A stretch of 64,000 bases of DNA from Rhodovulum marinum. GTDB taxonomy: Bacteria > Pseudomonadota > Alphaproteobacteria > Rhodobacterales > Rhodobacteraceae. The first letter of the stretch is position 1. The number at the start of each line of letters is the position of its first letter. The translations under genes and the position numbers were made by a program. The notes under the pieces are model-generated. The model did no database searches, was not told the DNA's origin, and saw only the letters and a list, made by a program, of their open reading frames with translations. This document shows positions 40,801-50,244 of the stretch, one piece after another. The DNA lies in assembly GCF_004343075.1 (NCBI RefSeq), contig NZ_SLXP01000008.1:140200-204199 (forward strand), written 5' to 3'.

Positions 40801-41247
40801 GTCATCCATCTCGGCGAATTGCGGCGAGACCCCGGCCTCTAGCGGAAACCGCCGCAACAGCGATGCACAGAACGAATGGATGGTCTGGATCTTCAATCCG
40901 CCGGGCGTTTCGATCGCGCGGGCGAACAGCCGCCGCGCCTCGCGCAACAGTGCCGCCTCGATCGGCCCGCCCACGCCCAGTTCGCCCAGCGCCTTGCGCA
41001 GATCGGTATCGCCCAGCATCGCCCAGGCGCCCAGCCGCTCGAACAGGCGGTTCTGCATCTCGCTGGCCGCGGCCTTGGTATAGGTCAGGCAAAGAATGCG
41101 TTGCGGCGGCACGCGGTTCAGCAACAGCCGCGCCACCCGGTCGGTCAGAACCCGCGTCTTGCCCGACCCCGCATTCGCCGAAAGCCAGGTCGAGTTCGCC
41201 GGATCCGCGGCTTGAACCTGACGTTCAGTGGCCTCGTGCCGGGTCAT
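37861..41247 (-). CDS. addA: Double-strand break repair helicase-nuclease AddA
   Basis: A UvrD-type helicase with nuclease, the large subunit of AddAB, which resects broken DNA ends for RecA loading in place of RecBCD. 1128 residues. Walker [13 protein letters not shown] at about 23-34, Walker B ([11 protein letters not shown]), and further helicase motifs are present. The C-terminal nuclease has GTIDRLI and the DFKTN motif (D1060, K1062). ATG 41247 overlaps the addB stop as ATGA; the longer open frame upstream is an antisense-like shadow of addB. Confidence 0.96.
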   Translation of the reverse strand: MTRHEATERQVQAADPANSTWLSANAGSGKTRVLTDRVARLLLNRVPPQRILCLTYTKAAASEMQNRLFERLGAWAMLGDTDLRKALGELGVGGPIEAALLREARRLFARAIETPGGLKIQTIHSFCASLLRRFPLEAGVSPQFAEMDDRAARRLRAEIVEEIADGPDAPAFAGLARFHTEDDLDALTAEIAGQRARFDDRPDADAVFRLFGLAPGFDASALLRGVFVGDEPALMAQVLPVLHAGSKTDAKAADLLGGLDFTRSSLDLLQALEGPFLYGAGVSKAEPFSAKIGAFPTKATQQALGPALAGLNALMDRVAEGRRQRIALDAAERTLALHRFAAVFLPRYAARKQAHGWLDFDDLILKARALLTDPGVAQWVLFRLDGGLDHILVDEAQDTSPVQWDVIELLAQEFTAGAGARAGVERTIFVVGDKKQSIYSFQGADPGGFDRMKQAFGERLRGIGRSLEPLTLDYSFRSSEAILRAVDMTFPHGARQGLDIEMQHRAFHSDLPGRVDLWPVVEDGETPETGHWAEPVDTLSETHPTVKLARRVAGSVRAMIDDGATIAVKGRDGSFSRRTVREGDVLILVQRRSDLFHEIIRACKAQELEVAGADRLKIGGELAVRDLTALLAFLALPEDDLSLACALRSPLFGWDEAALYRLAAKRDGAFLWEVLRNADWAKTETKKTLFALRDEADFLRPYDLLERVLTRHDGRRRLIARLGDEAEDGIDALLAQALAYERIEVPSLTGFLAWLESDEVEIKRQLDSGGNRLRVMTVHGAKGLESPIVILPDTADRPVRIRDQLYPLPDGKIAWKTPADARPPILAEAHEARAAREAEERARLLYVAMTRAEQWLIVAAAGKLSNDGSDWYSRIGAGLRRLGAEDMNFGFGPGLRYETGHWEAGEIRDGAEPSAAETALPGWTRQEAARPDRPPQPILPSDLGGAKILPGESDGLEAEAAKARGTWLHLLLEHLPDAAPGDRPALARALLETCDPPAPADAIAILYAEAEALLAQPDLAHVFAPGTLAEAAFSAELDSRPLRGTIDRLILGTDHILAVDFKTNALVPDRAKDVPEGLLRQLGAYGHALAQIHPGQRIETAILWTRTGRLMTVPAPLREAALARARLP

Positions 41248-44183
41248 CCGCCCACCTCCAGCCGGACCGCGCCGTCGGTTTCGTCCCATTCGCCATAGCG
41301 CGACAACAGGTCGTAATCGCTGCGATCCGTGCGTTTCTGCAGGCGGCTGCGCGCGGTATAGCCCTGTGCGCGGTCCTGGTAATGCGCGATCAACCGGCCC
41401 AGTTCGGCCCACGTGGCGTCGACAAGCCCGTTTTCCAGCCCGTGGGTGACCGTCTTGGGCGGGTTGCCCAGCCCCAGATAGCTGACATGGTGAACGGGGG
41501 CGGCCGCGATCCCCTCGAAACCGCCGCGCGCCGCGATGCAGGCCTCCAGCAAAAGCTGCTTGTCGAAAAGTTCCATGGATTTCACGCTGGGCGGCGTGCC
41601 GGTCTTGTAGTCGTACAGAACCAGGCTGCCGTCGGGGCGCGCGTCGATCCGGTCGGCCTTGGCCTTCAGGATGAACCCCGAAGCCAGGGCGACCGCGCCG
41701 CGCCGTTCCCGCGCGATGCAGCGGGCCTCGGCCTGACGCGTGGCCTCGCTGCGGACAAAGCTGTCGGCGACCCGCGCAAGACGCGCCCGCCACAGCGTGC
41801 GCGCGGCGGGCCAGGGCGCCTCATCGGCCAGAACCGTATCGGCCAGCGTCAACAACTCGTCCCGCGCCGCAACGGGATCGGGATTCAGCGGCTGGGCCAG
41901 GAACCGTTCCAGCACCCGGTGCAGCACCGTGCCGCGTAACGGCGCATCCGCGGTGTGGATCAGCGGATCCAGAGGGCGCAGCCCGAGAATGCGCTCGGCA
42001 TAGACGGAATAGGGGTCCCGGATCAGCCGCTCGACCGCCGTGACCGACAGTTCGGCCGGGCGGTCCTCGACCGGGGGGCAGGGCGATGGGCGTGGCGCCG
42101 CCGGCAGCATGTGCCGGGGCCGTTCCAGCGCATTGGCCATCTCCAGCCAGCGGTCGCCGCGCGCGCGCATCGCGTCCAGGGCCCGTGGCCCGCCCTGATC
42201 GCCCAGCCCGCCCAGAAGGTTGGTCAACCGGTTCAGCCAGCGCGCGGGCACCGTCTGGGCCTCGGCATCGCGCACGGCGCGTGACAGAACCACCTCGGGC
42301 GCTGCGATCGCCTGTTGAAAGTCATGCGCCGCCAGACCGATCCGCCGTTCCGGCAACAACAGGCCGATCGCGGCGCGCATCTGCCGGTTCAGCCAGGGAT
42401 CCGGCGCGGGCGTTTCCGGCCACGACCCCTCGTTCAGCCCGGCCAGGATCACCCGTTCCGCGCCTTGCACCCGTGCCTCTAGCGTGCCCCAGATCATGAT
42501 GCCGGGATGTGGTTCGACGGGGCTGCGCACCTCGCGTTCTTGCAACACCCCGTCGAACAGCGCGCTGTAATCGGCGGGCGACATCTCGCCCCCGGCGCCC
42601 GCCTCGGTTCGCAGCGCCTCGCAGGTGACCAGCGCAACCTCGCCCGCCGCTTCCAGCCAAAGCGCGCCGCTGCCGGTCGCACCCGGTCCGGCGGCCAGCG
42701 TTTCCGCCAGTTCCAGGTGGCGCGAGACATGGGCCTCTAAAGAGACTGTTCCGGCCCGATCCAGCCCGCCCAGCGCCCCAGCCAGCCACTCGGCCCAGTC
42801 GGCCCGGCCATCGTCGCGCCGGGTGGCCCATGCCCTTAGCGCCGCAGCATCGGGGAAGGCCGGGCCTTCTCGCCGCAACGCCAGTTCCAGTTCGCGCGTC
42901 CAAAGCAGGTGGCGCGCCCGTACGCCCACGCCCGACGCCGTCAGCGGATGTTTCAGCAGCGCCAGCAGATCCGCCACCGTCAGCCGCCGCCCGAACAACG
43001 CCGCGACCTGGCGCAGGAAACGGCCCGGCGGCGACAGCGGCAGCGGCTGGCCCGCGCTGTCGTCGGGAAGGATCGCCCAGCGGTCCAGCGCGGCGGCCAC
43101 CTGCCGGGTCAGCGTCCGGTCGGGGGTGATCAGGGCGGCGGTGCGCCCTGCCTCGACCGCCTCGCGCAGGCACAACGCGATCGCCAATGCCTCGGCCCGG
43201 GGCGAGGGCGCCTCGATCAGCGACAGATCGGCCGTGGCCCCGGCCAGGTCGTCCAGCGCAGGCCCTTCGTCCATCCATTGATCAGTCACCGGCGCGGGCC
43301 GCAGCGCCAGCGACACCAGCCGGTTGCGCGCAGGGCTGGGCGGGGCCGCATCGGGGCACCACGGGCGCACAGCCTCCGGGCCGGCATCCAGCACGTCCAG
43401 CAGCCGGCGGAACCGGTATTGCGGATGATCCTCGGCGGCCAGCGCGTCGTCCAGCGCCGCCCAGGTCTCGGCGGGCATGTCCATGTCGAATCCGGGCAGA
43501 ACGACCGCCCCCTTCGGCAGTTGTGCCACCCCGGCCATGAACACCGCCGTGGCGCCGCGGGATCCCGTGCTGCCCGCAACGATCACCGGGTGGTCGGGCG
43601 GCGTTTCCGCCCAACGCGCGGTCAGGCGCTTGGCGGCCAGCCGCTGCCGCGCCCCCTCGCCGCCCCGCGCGGCCGGATCGGGGTCAAGATAGGTCTGAAC
43701 CAGTCCCAGGAACCGCTGCGCCCGCGCCCAATGCGCGGACAGATCGCCGACATCCAGCGACTGCACCGCATCGGGCGCGACCCCCTCCGCCTGCATCTCG
43801 TCCATCAACAGCGCCAGGCTGTCGGCCAGGTCGTAGATCGAACTGCGCGGCGCCAGGTCGGGCTCGAGCTCCAGAAGCCGGCCCACCAGCCTCGCCAGTT
43901 CCAGACGCCGGCGCAGGGCCGAAACCGGGGGCGGAAGATCGGCCAGAATCGGGTGCCGGGCCAGATCCGCGACCAGCCGGATGCGCGGCCAGAGCCGCGG
44001 CGGGCCGGCCTGCAACAACTCTTGCAGCCGCCGTCGCATGCGCTGGGTGTTGACCCAGATCTCGGTCCTTGCCCAATCCTCGGGCCGGGGGCCAAGACGT
44101 GTCTCCAGGCCGGTCAGGAACGCCGCCGGGAAATCCACGCCGGGCGGCAGGCCGAACAGGTTGGGCCGCCCGGCCTCAGTCAT
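41244..44183 (-). CDS. addB: Double-strand break repair protein AddB
   Basis: The second subunit of AddAB, with an inactivated helicase fold and a C-terminal PD-(D/E)XK nuclease. 979 residues. The nuclease motif is LYDYKTGTPP (D858, K860) preceded by KADRID. I see no cysteine cluster of the kind that binds iron-sulfur in Bacillus AddB, as expected for the alphaproteobacterial branch. The start lies eight bases inside murU, and the stop overlaps addA. Confidence 0.94.
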   Translation of the reverse strand: MTEAGRPNLFGLPPGVDFPAAFLTGLETRLGPRPEDWARTEIWVNTQRMRRRLQELLQAGPPRLWPRIRLVADLARHPILADLPPPVSALRRRLELARLVGRLLELEPDLAPRSSIYDLADSLALLMDEMQAEGVAPDAVQSLDVGDLSAHWARAQRFLGLVQTYLDPDPAARGGEGARQRLAAKRLTARWAETPPDHPVIVAGSTGSRGATAVFMAGVAQLPKGAVVLPGFDMDMPAETWAALDDALAAEDHPQYRFRRLLDVLDAGPEAVRPWCPDAAPPSPARNRLVSLALRPAPVTDQWMDEGPALDDLAGATADLSLIEAPSPRAEALAIALCLREAVEAGRTAALITPDRTLTRQVAAALDRWAILPDDSAGQPLPLSPPGRFLRQVAALFGRRLTVADLLALLKHPLTASGVGVRARHLLWTRELELALRREGPAFPDAAALRAWATRRDDGRADWAEWLAGALGGLDRAGTVSLEAHVSRHLELAETLAAGPGATGSGALWLEAAGEVALVTCEALRTEAGAGGEMSPADYSALFDGVLQEREVRSPVEPHPGIMIWGTLEARVQGAERVILAGLNEGSWPETPAPDPWLNRQMRAAIGLLLPERRIGLAAHDFQQAIAAPEVVLSRAVRDAEAQTVPARWLNRLTNLLGGLGDQGGPRALDAMRARGDRWLEMANALERPRHMLPAAPRPSPCPPVEDRPAELSVTAVERLIRDPYSVYAERILGLRPLDPLIHTADAPLRGTVLHRVLERFLAQPLNPDPVAARDELLTLADTVLADEAPWPAARTLWRARLARVADSFVRSEATRQAEARCIARERRGAVALASGFILKAKADRIDARPDGSLVLYDYKTGTPPSVKSMELFDKQLLLEACIAARGGFEGIAAAPVHHVSYLGLGNPPKTVTHGLENGLVDATWAELGRLIAHYQDRAQGYTARSRLQKRTDRSDYDLLSRYGEWDETDGAVRLEVGG

Positions 44184-44868
44184 CGCGGGCCTCCATCAGC
44201 ATCGCCTCTGCCTCGGCGATCCCGGCCGGATGGCCCACGTCGCACCAGCCCCCCATGTGCAGTAGTCCGAACAGGCGACCTTCGGCCAGCATCCGGTCCC
44301 AGACACGGTTCAGCGAAAACACCGACGCGTCCACTGGGCCCAGGTTGCCTGTCTTCAGGATCTGCGCTCCCGTATAGACGCCCGTCCCCCCACGCGTCAG
44401 CCTGCCTGCATCGTCCATCGTGAAATCGCCTGCGCCGCGATGGCCGCGGGCGCGCGCCGCGGGCACCAGCAGCATCAACCCGTCCATCCGCTCCGGGTCC
44501 CAGGCCGCGGCCAGCCGGTCCAGCGGATTGGGGCCGGTCCAGACCGCATCGCTGTTCAGCGTGAACACCGTGTCCGCGCCCAGCAGCGGCAGCGCATGAC
44601 GCAGCCCGCCCCCGGTATCGAGAATGCGCTCGGCCTCATGCGAAAGCGTGACTCCCGCCCGCCCGGCCAGGTGGGCCGCCACCTGCTCGGCCAGGTAATG
44701 CGTATTGACCACGATGCGCGCGATGCCCGCCCCGCCCGCCAAGCCCAGCGCATGGTCGATCAGCGGCCGACCGGCGACGTCGATCAGCGGCTTGGGCCGG
44801 TCGGCGGTCAGCGCCCCCATCCGGGTGCCGAACCCCGCGGCGAACAGCATCAACGCATCGGGCTGCAT
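44176..44868 (-). CDS. murU: Nucleotidyltransferase, probable MurNAc-1-phosphate uridylyltransferase
   Basis: 230 residues of a NDP-sugar pyrophosphorylase fold. AAGFGTRMGALTADRPKPLI at about 10-29 is the nucleotide-binding signature, and LNSDAVW carries the metal-binding Asp. With amgK just upstream it matches the MurU-AmgK pair that recycles cell-wall MurNAc to UDP-MurNAc and bypasses fosfomycin-sensitive synthesis in Pseudomonas. ATG 44868 lies 19 bases inside amgK. Substrate is inferred from the gene pair. Confidence 0.82.
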   Translation of the reverse strand: MQPDALMLFAAGFGTRMGALTADRPKPLIDVAGRPLIDHALGLAGGAGIARIVVNTHYLAEQVAAHLAGRAGVTLSHEAERILDTGGGLRHALPLLGADTVFTLNSDAVWTGPNPLDRLAAAWDPERMDGLMLLVPAARARGHRGAGDFTMDDAGRLTRGGTGVYTGAQILKTGNLGPVDASVFSLNRVWDRMLAEGRLFGLLHMGGWCDVGHPAGIAEAEAMLMEARDD

Positions 44869-45869
44869 CGGCGTGCGATCCGGTCGATCAAATCGGGCTC
44901 GGGCGGCGGCAGCAGCGCAAGGCACCGCGCGCGCAACCCGGCCAGGTCGGGATGGGAGAGGTCGTGCATCAGGTGGTCCCAGACGCGCGGCAGCATCGGA
45001 AGATAGCCGGGCTTGCCGTCGCGCAGGCACAGCCGCGCGAACACGCCGATGATGCGCAGGTTACGCTGCGCCCCCAACAGGGCGTAAGCGCGGGCAAAGG
45101 TGTCGGGATCCTGCTCGGTGGCGGCGACATAGCGTGCGCGCATCCGCGCCTGCAGGTCCCCGGGCACGTCGCGCCGCGCGTCTTCCAGCAGCGAGACAAG
45201 GTCATAGGCCGGGTGTCCGACCCGGGCATCCTGGAAATCCAGCAGGCCGACCCGCGCCGGGCCCTGCCGTTCGGGCAGCCAGATCAGGTTCTCGGCATGG
45301 AAATCGCGCAGGATCAACACCGAAGGGGCGCAGTCCAGGGCAAGATGCATCTCTATTTCGGCCCGAAACGCATCCGTTTCCGCGTCGGGGGCGCCGCCGC
45401 CAAGGCCCGGAAGGTACCACTGGAAGGGCAGGCAGGCGAGGTCCGCCATGGTCCGTGCGTCATAGGCGGCAAGGCCTTCTGGCGGCGCGACGCGGTGCAG
45501 TCCGGCCAGCAGGTCGACAGCGGCGGCGTAAAGCGCATCCTGCCGGGCGGGGTCGCGCGCGGCCACGCGGGCGAACAGGTCGTCGCCCAGATCCTCCAGC
45601 AGCAACAGCCCGGTCTCGGGCGCTTCGGCCAGGATCCGCGGTGCCGACAGGCCAAGACCGGACAGGTAATGCGCGATCCGCAGAAAGGGGCGAACGTCTT
45701 CGCCGGTTTCCGGCGGGGCATCCATCAAGACGGCGCGCGCGGCCTCCGGCCCGCCTGTCAACCGTTCGTACCGGCGGTTCGAGGCATCCCCGGCAAGCGG
45801 TTGCCGCGTGGCTTTGCCCCAGCCCGCGCGGTCCAGAAAGCCGGTGATGACGTCGGCGCGCTCAGGCAT
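44850..45869 (-). CDS. amgK: Aminoglycoside-phosphotransferase-fold sugar kinase, probable AmgK
   Basis: 339 residues. The APH fold is shown by DASNRRYERL near the N-terminus, LILRDFHAENLIWLP with catalytic Asp (in place of HGD), and LLDFQDARVGHPAYDL for metal binding. By family and context it phosphorylates N-acetylmuramate or GlcNAc at the anomeric position in cell-wall recycling. ATG 45869 is preferred over an in-frame TTG at 45884. It overlaps tsaE by eight bases. Confidence 0.84.
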   Translation of the reverse strand: MPERADVITGFLDRAGWGKATRQPLAGDASNRRYERLTGGPEAARAVLMDAPPETGEDVRPFLRIAHYLSGLGLSAPRILAEAPETGLLLLEDLGDDLFARVAARDPARQDALYAAAVDLLAGLHRVAPPEGLAAYDARTMADLACLPFQWYLPGLGGGAPDAETDAFRAEIEMHLALDCAPSVLILRDFHAENLIWLPERQGPARVGLLDFQDARVGHPAYDLVSLLEDARRDVPGDLQARMRARYVAATEQDPDTFARAYALLGAQRNLRIIGVFARLCLRDGKPGYLPMLPRVWDHLMHDLSHPDLAGLRARCLALLPPPEPDLIDRIARRCSPMR

Positions 45870-46374
45870 CTTCACAGGCGGCAAGCAGCGGCGCGAGGCG
45901 CGCGGACCAGGCCGGATCGTCGGCCGACAGGGTCAGCAGGCGCGCATCCTCCGACGGGCCGGGCGCAAAGGCCAGCCGCAACGCACCGGTCGGCGCCAGG
46001 CTGCCCAGCCGGTCCGGCCATTCGACAAGGCACAACGCCGTGGCAAAGGCCTCGTCCAGCCCCAGTTCGACGGCCTCGTCGGGATGGCTCAGCCGGTACA
46101 GGTCGGCGTGCCATATCTCCAGCGCGCCGGCCTCGTAGACCTGCACCAGCGTGAAGGTCGGCGAGGGCACGTCCTCGGGCGGCAGGCCCGCGCGCGCCTG
46201 CAGGTCATGGATCATTGCGCGCGCAAAGGCGGTCTTGCCGGCGCCGATCGGCCCATCCAGCAACAGGGTGTCGCCCGCGTGCAGCAGCGTGGCCAGACGC
46301 CCGGCAAGGGCGCGGGTCTCTGCCTCGGAGGCGAGCGTCAGTTGGGCGTGAACGGATGGGGCCGGTGGCGACAT
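45862..46374 (-). CDS. tsaE: tRNA t6A synthesis ATPase TsaE
   Basis: This ATPase regenerates the TsaBD complex in making t6A37 on ANN-decoding tRNAs. 170 residues. Walker A DGPIGAGKTAFAR at about 40-52, then SPTFTLVQVY and IWHADLYRL. ATG 46374 is chosen over an in-frame TTG at 46395; neither has a clear ribosome-binding site. tsaD is 12 kb away in this window (58327-59415). It is followed by the overlapping amgK. Confidence 0.92.
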   Translation of the reverse strand: MSPPAPSVHAQLTLASEAETRALAGRLATLLHAGDTLLLDGPIGAGKTAFARAMIHDLQARAGLPPEDVPSPTFTLVQVYEAGALEIWHADLYRLSHPDEAVELGLDEAFATALCLVEWPDRLGSLAPTGALRLAFAPGPSEDARLLTLSADDPAWSARLAPLLAACEDA

Positions 46375-46416
46375 GCGCGCAGTTTTACGCCGCAATCGCC
46401 CCCCCGCAAGGCCGGA

Positions 46417-47958
46417 TCAGCCGACGGCGCGGGAAACCTGCGCCTCGGCGCTGCGTTCCTGCCCATCGGGCCGGAACCCGACCAGCACCGCGCCGCCGCC
46501 CACCGGGCGAAGCCGGCAGGCCAGGCGCCGCCCGTCGCGATGCACCAACGTGCCGGTCCATGCCTTGCGCTGGCGGATCATCCGGCCCATTTCCAGCGCC
46601 GTCCCTGTTTCCTCGGGCAGCGAGTTCTGTTGCCAGCGCGCGGTCGCTCCGGCGATATCGGCCGTGCCCATGACCAGCTGGGGGTCCTCGCCCCACAGCT
46701 CGGAATAAGGGGCATTCGACATCGTCAGCACACCGCCGCTGGAAAACACGGCAATCGCTTCGTCCAGGCTGTCGATCACCGCCTGGCCGGTCTCGATCTC
46801 GCCGCGGAACCGGCGGGTCAGGGACATTTCGGCGCTGATATCCTCGAACAGGAAGGCCACCGCGCCGTCGGGATGCGGCCGCCCCGTCACGCGATAGACC
46901 TGCCCCGAGGGCAGCGTCCAGGTGTCGGAAAAGATCCCGTCCTGGGCATCGCGTTCCAGCCGGACGATCTGTTCGCGCCAGGTGCGGTAATCCTTGGGCT
47001 CGGGCATCATCCGTGTTTCGCGCAACCGGTCCAGCAGGTTGACCAGCGTCGGCCGCCCGGTCAGGAATTCGGGTTCCAGGTTGAACAGGTCCGACATCGC
47101 CGGGTTGAACAGCACCAGCTCGCGCGCGCGGTTGAACACGGCCAGGCCGATGGGCAGTTCCGCAAAGGTCTTGGTCAGCGTCTGCACAAAGTTCCGCAGT
47201 GCCGTCTCGGCGCGCACCGCGGCATCGGCGGGCAGGGCGAAATGCAGCCGCGCCCCCTCGGCCGTGACCGAAACGCAATCGAACCAGCGTTCCTCCTGAT
47301 CGCTCAGGTGGATCACCTCGCGCCTGGGCGCGTCCTCGTAGGGTTGCGGCACGAACAGTGGCGGCAGTGGCCAGCTTAGCGGGGTGTCGTCGCCCTGGTG
47401 GGCCCGCACAAGGGCCAGGTAGGCGCTGTTCGCCCAGGCCACCGCGCCGGCCTCGTCCTCTTGCCATGCGGGGGTGGGCATGGCCTCGACCACGTCGCGC
47501 AGGGTGGTCAGTTCGGCCGCCATCGCCGCCAGGCTCTGGGCGTCGGGCAGGCCGCAGGCCAAATCCTTGTCGGGCAGGTGCAGTGCAAGCCGTGCCACGC
47601 CATCCAGCCAGGTCGCGGCAATCTGGGCCTGCCCGCCCGCCTCGGTCATCAAGGCGCTGCCATCCTGCGCCAGCTGCGCGATCCGATCGCGAAAGCCGGG
47701 GAAGCGCGGCGCGACAAGCGCACAGAACCTTTGCCAGTCGGACAGGCCGGATGGCCCGCTGGCCAGGAACCGCTGGCCTTCGGGGGTAGTGTCGACCAGG
47801 TGTTCGCCGTCGAACAGGAACACCATGTCGGTTTCGGCCCGCGCGCGCGGCGCCGTCGGGCCAAGCCGGGGAAGCATCGGCAAGGCGACCAGCGCGATGG
47901 TGGCGGTCACGATCGACGTCGCCGCCAGGATCAGCGCGTGTATCCAGTCGATAACCAT
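46417..47958 (-). CDS. Membrane-anchored PAS-domain protein, no kinase domain
   Basis: 513 residues. One N-terminal membrane helix (about 6-31) is followed by a cytoplasmic region with at least two PAS-like domains. One begins at NFVQTLTKTFAELPIGLAVFN; the other at VIDSLDEAIAVFSSGGVLTMSN. The protein ends without a histidine-kinase dimerisation or ATPase domain, so it is probably a sensor that acts on a partner or a kinase that has lost its output. ATG 47958 is chosen over a TTG at 47991. It sits between regB and tsaE on the same strand, a placement suggesting a link to RegB redox signalling, but that is speculative. Confidence 0.75.
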   Translation of the reverse strand: MVIDWIHALILAATSIVTATIALVALPMLPRLGPTAPRARAETDMVFLFDGEHLVDTTPEGQRFLASGPSGLSDWQRFCALVAPRFPGFRDRIAQLAQDGSALMTEAGGQAQIAATWLDGVARLALHLPDKDLACGLPDAQSLAAMAAELTTLRDVVEAMPTPAWQEDEAGAVAWANSAYLALVRAHQGDDTPLSWPLPPLFVPQPYEDAPRREVIHLSDQEERWFDCVSVTAEGARLHFALPADAAVRAETALRNFVQTLTKTFAELPIGLAVFNRARELVLFNPAMSDLFNLEPEFLTGRPTLVNLLDRLRETRMMPEPKDYRTWREQIVRLERDAQDGIFSDTWTLPSGQVYRVTGRPHPDGAVAFLFEDISAEMSLTRRFRGEIETGQAVIDSLDEAIAVFSSGGVLTMSNAPYSELWGEDPQLVMGTADIAGATARWQQNSLPEETGTALEMGRMIRQRKAWTGTLVHRDGRRLACRLRPVGGGAVLVGFRPDGQERSAEAQVSRAVG

Positions 47959-48066
47959 ATCTTGCCCCACAGCCCGCTGCCCTTGGGACAAACTTTCGAC
48001 AGAACGGTTAACGTCCGGTTAATAAAGCGTTTCGAATGCCGAACATCTGTTGCGGACCGGCCGCGC

Positions 48067-49464
48067 TCACGCCTCGATCGGAAGGTTCTCGCCCAGCGCG
48101 GCAAGCTGTGATTCCGCGCTGACGCCAATCGTCGAGATCGGCCATTGCACCTCGACCACGGCGCCGCGCTTTTCGGTCCGGTTCGCATCGGTCAGGAACG
48201 GGTCCGATCCGTTGGCAAAACTGACTTCGGCACCGGATCGTTCCAGCAGGGTCTTGGCGATGAACAGCCCCAGCCCCATGCCCTCGTATTCGGGCCGTTT
48301 CTTTTGATGCGCGGGGTTGCGGCGCTGGCGCACGAACGGATCGCCGATCCGTCCCAGCAGGTGCGACGGATAGCCCGGCCCGTCATCCATGATGCGGATC
48401 GTGATCTCATCGGGTGTCCACTGGGCCACCACCCAGACCCGGGTGTCGGCGAAATCCACGGCATTCTGGATCAGGTTGCGCAGCCCGTGAATGATCTCGG
48501 GTCGGCGATAGACCACCGGCATCCGCGGCGCGCCGCCATGGATCGGCTCCGAGGTGAAGATCAGCTCCTTGCCCCGGTTCAGATGCGGCTCGGCGGCCTC
48601 TTCGACGATCGCTTCCAGCGGCGCGGTGCGCATGTGCAGGTCGTCCTTCCCGGCCCGCCCCATCGACCGCATGATATCGCGGCAGCGGTCGGCCTGGTCG
48701 CGGATCAGCTCCATGTCCTCGCGCAGTTCGGGCCGGTCGGCCAGTTCGTCGATCATCTCGGAACTGACCAGCTTGATCGTGGCCAGCGGCGTTCCCAGCT
48801 CATGCGCCGCGGCCGCCACCACGCCGCCCAGGTCGGTCAGTTTCTGCTCGCGGGCAAGCGCCATCTGCGTGGCCAGCAACGCGTCCGACATCTTGTTCAT
48901 CTCGGACGTCACCCGGTCGGCATACAGCCCCAGGAACGAAATCCCGATCACGATGGCCGCCCAGAACCCGAAGAGAAAGATGTTCGGCAATCGCTGCACC
49001 TCGCCATCGGCGGTCACCAGCGGCAGGTGATAGAACGCAACCACCGTCACCAGCGCAAAGGCCACATGTGCCAGGAACAGCGTGGACCGCTGGCTGAGCG
49101 CGGTGGCCGAAATCGTCACCGGCGTCAGGATCAACAGCGCAAAGGGATTGTTCAGCCCGCCCGTCAGGAACAAGAGTGCCGCCAGCTGCGCGATGTCGAA
49201 CAGCAGCGTCAGCATCGTCTCGGTTTCCGACAGGCGCCGGTTCTCGGGATAGACGGCGACGGCGATGATATTGGCCAGAACGCCCGCACCGACCACCAGC
49301 AGCAGCAGCCCCAGGTCCAGCTGAATGCGGAAATACAGCTCGGCCACCGCGATGGCGATGACCTGGCCCGCAATCGCGGCCCAGCGCAACAGGATCAGCG
49401 TGCGCAGGCGGATCCAGTTGCTGCGCTCGGTCGGCGGCAGAAGGTCGGCAGAGGGTTCAGGCAT
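48067..49464 (-). CDS. regB: Redox sensor histidine kinase RegB/PrrB
   Basis: A membrane kinase that senses quinone redox state and oxygen and phosphorylates RegA. 465 residues. Six hydrophobic segments fill residues 22-182. The quinone-binding heptapeptide GGLNNPF is at 102-108. The phosphorylated histidine is H221 in AAAAHELGTPLATI, the redox-active cysteine is C261 in QADRCRDIM, and the ATPase domain has NAVDFA and GLGLFIAKTLL. It is divergent from senC with 85 bases between starts. Confidence 0.96.
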   Translation of the reverse strand: MPEPSADLLPPTERSNWIRLRTLILLRWAAIAGQVIAIAVAELYFRIQLDLGLLLLVVGAGVLANIIAVAVYPENRRLSETETMLTLLFDIAQLAALLFLTGGLNNPFALLILTPVTISATALSQRSTLFLAHVAFALVTVVAFYHLPLVTADGEVQRLPNIFLFGFWAAIVIGISFLGLYADRVTSEMNKMSDALLATQMALAREQKLTDLGGVVAAAAHELGTPLATIKLVSSEMIDELADRPELREDMELIRDQADRCRDIMRSMGRAGKDDLHMRTAPLEAIVEEAAEPHLNRGKELIFTSEPIHGGAPRMPVVYRRPEIIHGLRNLIQNAVDFADTRVWVVAQWTPDEITIRIMDDGPGYPSHLLGRIGDPFVRQRRNPAHQKKRPEYEGMGLGLFIAKTLLERSGAEVSFANGSDPFLTDANRTEKRGAVVEVQWPISTIGVSAESQLAALGENLPIEA

Positions 49465-49549
49465 GGGGTGTCCCGTCGCAGGCTTTTCCCTTGTTAATCC
49501 GGCCGCAAACCCCGATCAATGCGCTACGGCCCACCAAAGGAGGACCGCC

Positions 49550-50173
49550 ATGAACCGTATCGCTTTGGCCGCAGCCGCCGGTCTTGCCCTGGCCGGGCTC
49601 GCCGGGGGGGCGGTCTACCTTTTGGGCACCGGGTCCGGCGACGATCGGTTCGCGGAATGCCGTACCGGCCGGATCGGGGGCGACCCGGCACAGCTGGGCG
49701 GGCCGTTCACCCTGGTCAGCGAAACCGGCAAGACGGTGACCGAGGCCGATGTCATCACCGGTCCGACGCTGATCTATTTCGGCTATACCTTCTGCCCGGA
49801 TGTCTGCCCCCTGGACAACAGCCGCAACGCCGCCGCCGTCGACCTTCTGGATGCGGCCGGGCGCGTGGTGACACCGGTCTTCATCTCGATCGACCCGGCG
49901 CGCGACACCCCCGAATTGCTGGCGGAATTCACCGGATACATGCATCCCCGGATGTTGGGTCTGACCGGCAGCCCCGACCAGGTCCAGGCCGCCAGCCGCG
50001 CCTATCGCACCTTTTACCGGGTGCAGGACCCGGAAGACGAATACTACCTGATCGACCACTCGACCTTCACCTATCTCGCCTTCCCGGGGCTTGGCGTGGT
50101 CGAGGTGTTCGACCGCGACGTGACGCCCGAGGAAATGGCAGCGCGCGTGACCTGCTTCCTCGATTCGTTCTGA
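49550..50173 (+). CDS. senC: SCO1/SenC/PrrC copper-binding protein
   Basis: A membrane-tethered periplasmic thioredoxin-fold protein for cytochrome oxidase copper delivery, linked to RegB signalling. 207 residues. An N-terminal anchor (about 4-26) precedes the copper-binding motif FCPDVCP with C82 and C86, and the third ligand H170 lies in LIDHST. ATG 49550 follows AAAGGAGG. It lies between regB (divergent) and regA (same strand), the standard Rhodobacterales arrangement. Confidence 0.95.
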   Translation: MNRIALAAAAGLALAGLAGGAVYLLGTGSGDDRFAECRTGRIGGDPAQLGGPFTLVSETGKTVTEADVITGPTLIYFGYTFCPDVCPLDNSRNAAAVDLLDAAGRVVTPVFISIDPARDTPELLAEFTGYMHPRMLGLTGSPDQVQAASRAYRTFYRVQDPEDEYYLIDHSTFTYLAFPGLGVVEVFDRDVTPEEMAARVTCFLDSF

Positions 50174-50179
50174 GTGAAA

Positions 50180-50208
50180 TTGACCCACCCGTGTTAACGT
50201 CTTAAAAG
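50180..50208 (+). promoter_or_regulatory. Candidate promoter of regA
   Basis: TTGACC (50180-50185), a 17-base spacer and TAAAAG (50203-50208) lie just after the senC stop and 37 bases before the regA start. The -35 matches 5 of 6 and the -10 4 of 6 consensus bases, so regA may have its own promoter as well as read-through from senC. Confidence 0.45.
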
Positions 50209-50244
50209 AGCCGAAAATGTCTGGCTCCATCAGGAGGTTGCCCC

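Noticed and set aside
39457..44423. Several 450-500-codon plus frames across addA and addB
   Set aside because: They are antisense shadows; AddA and AddB on minus carry helicase and nuclease motifs.
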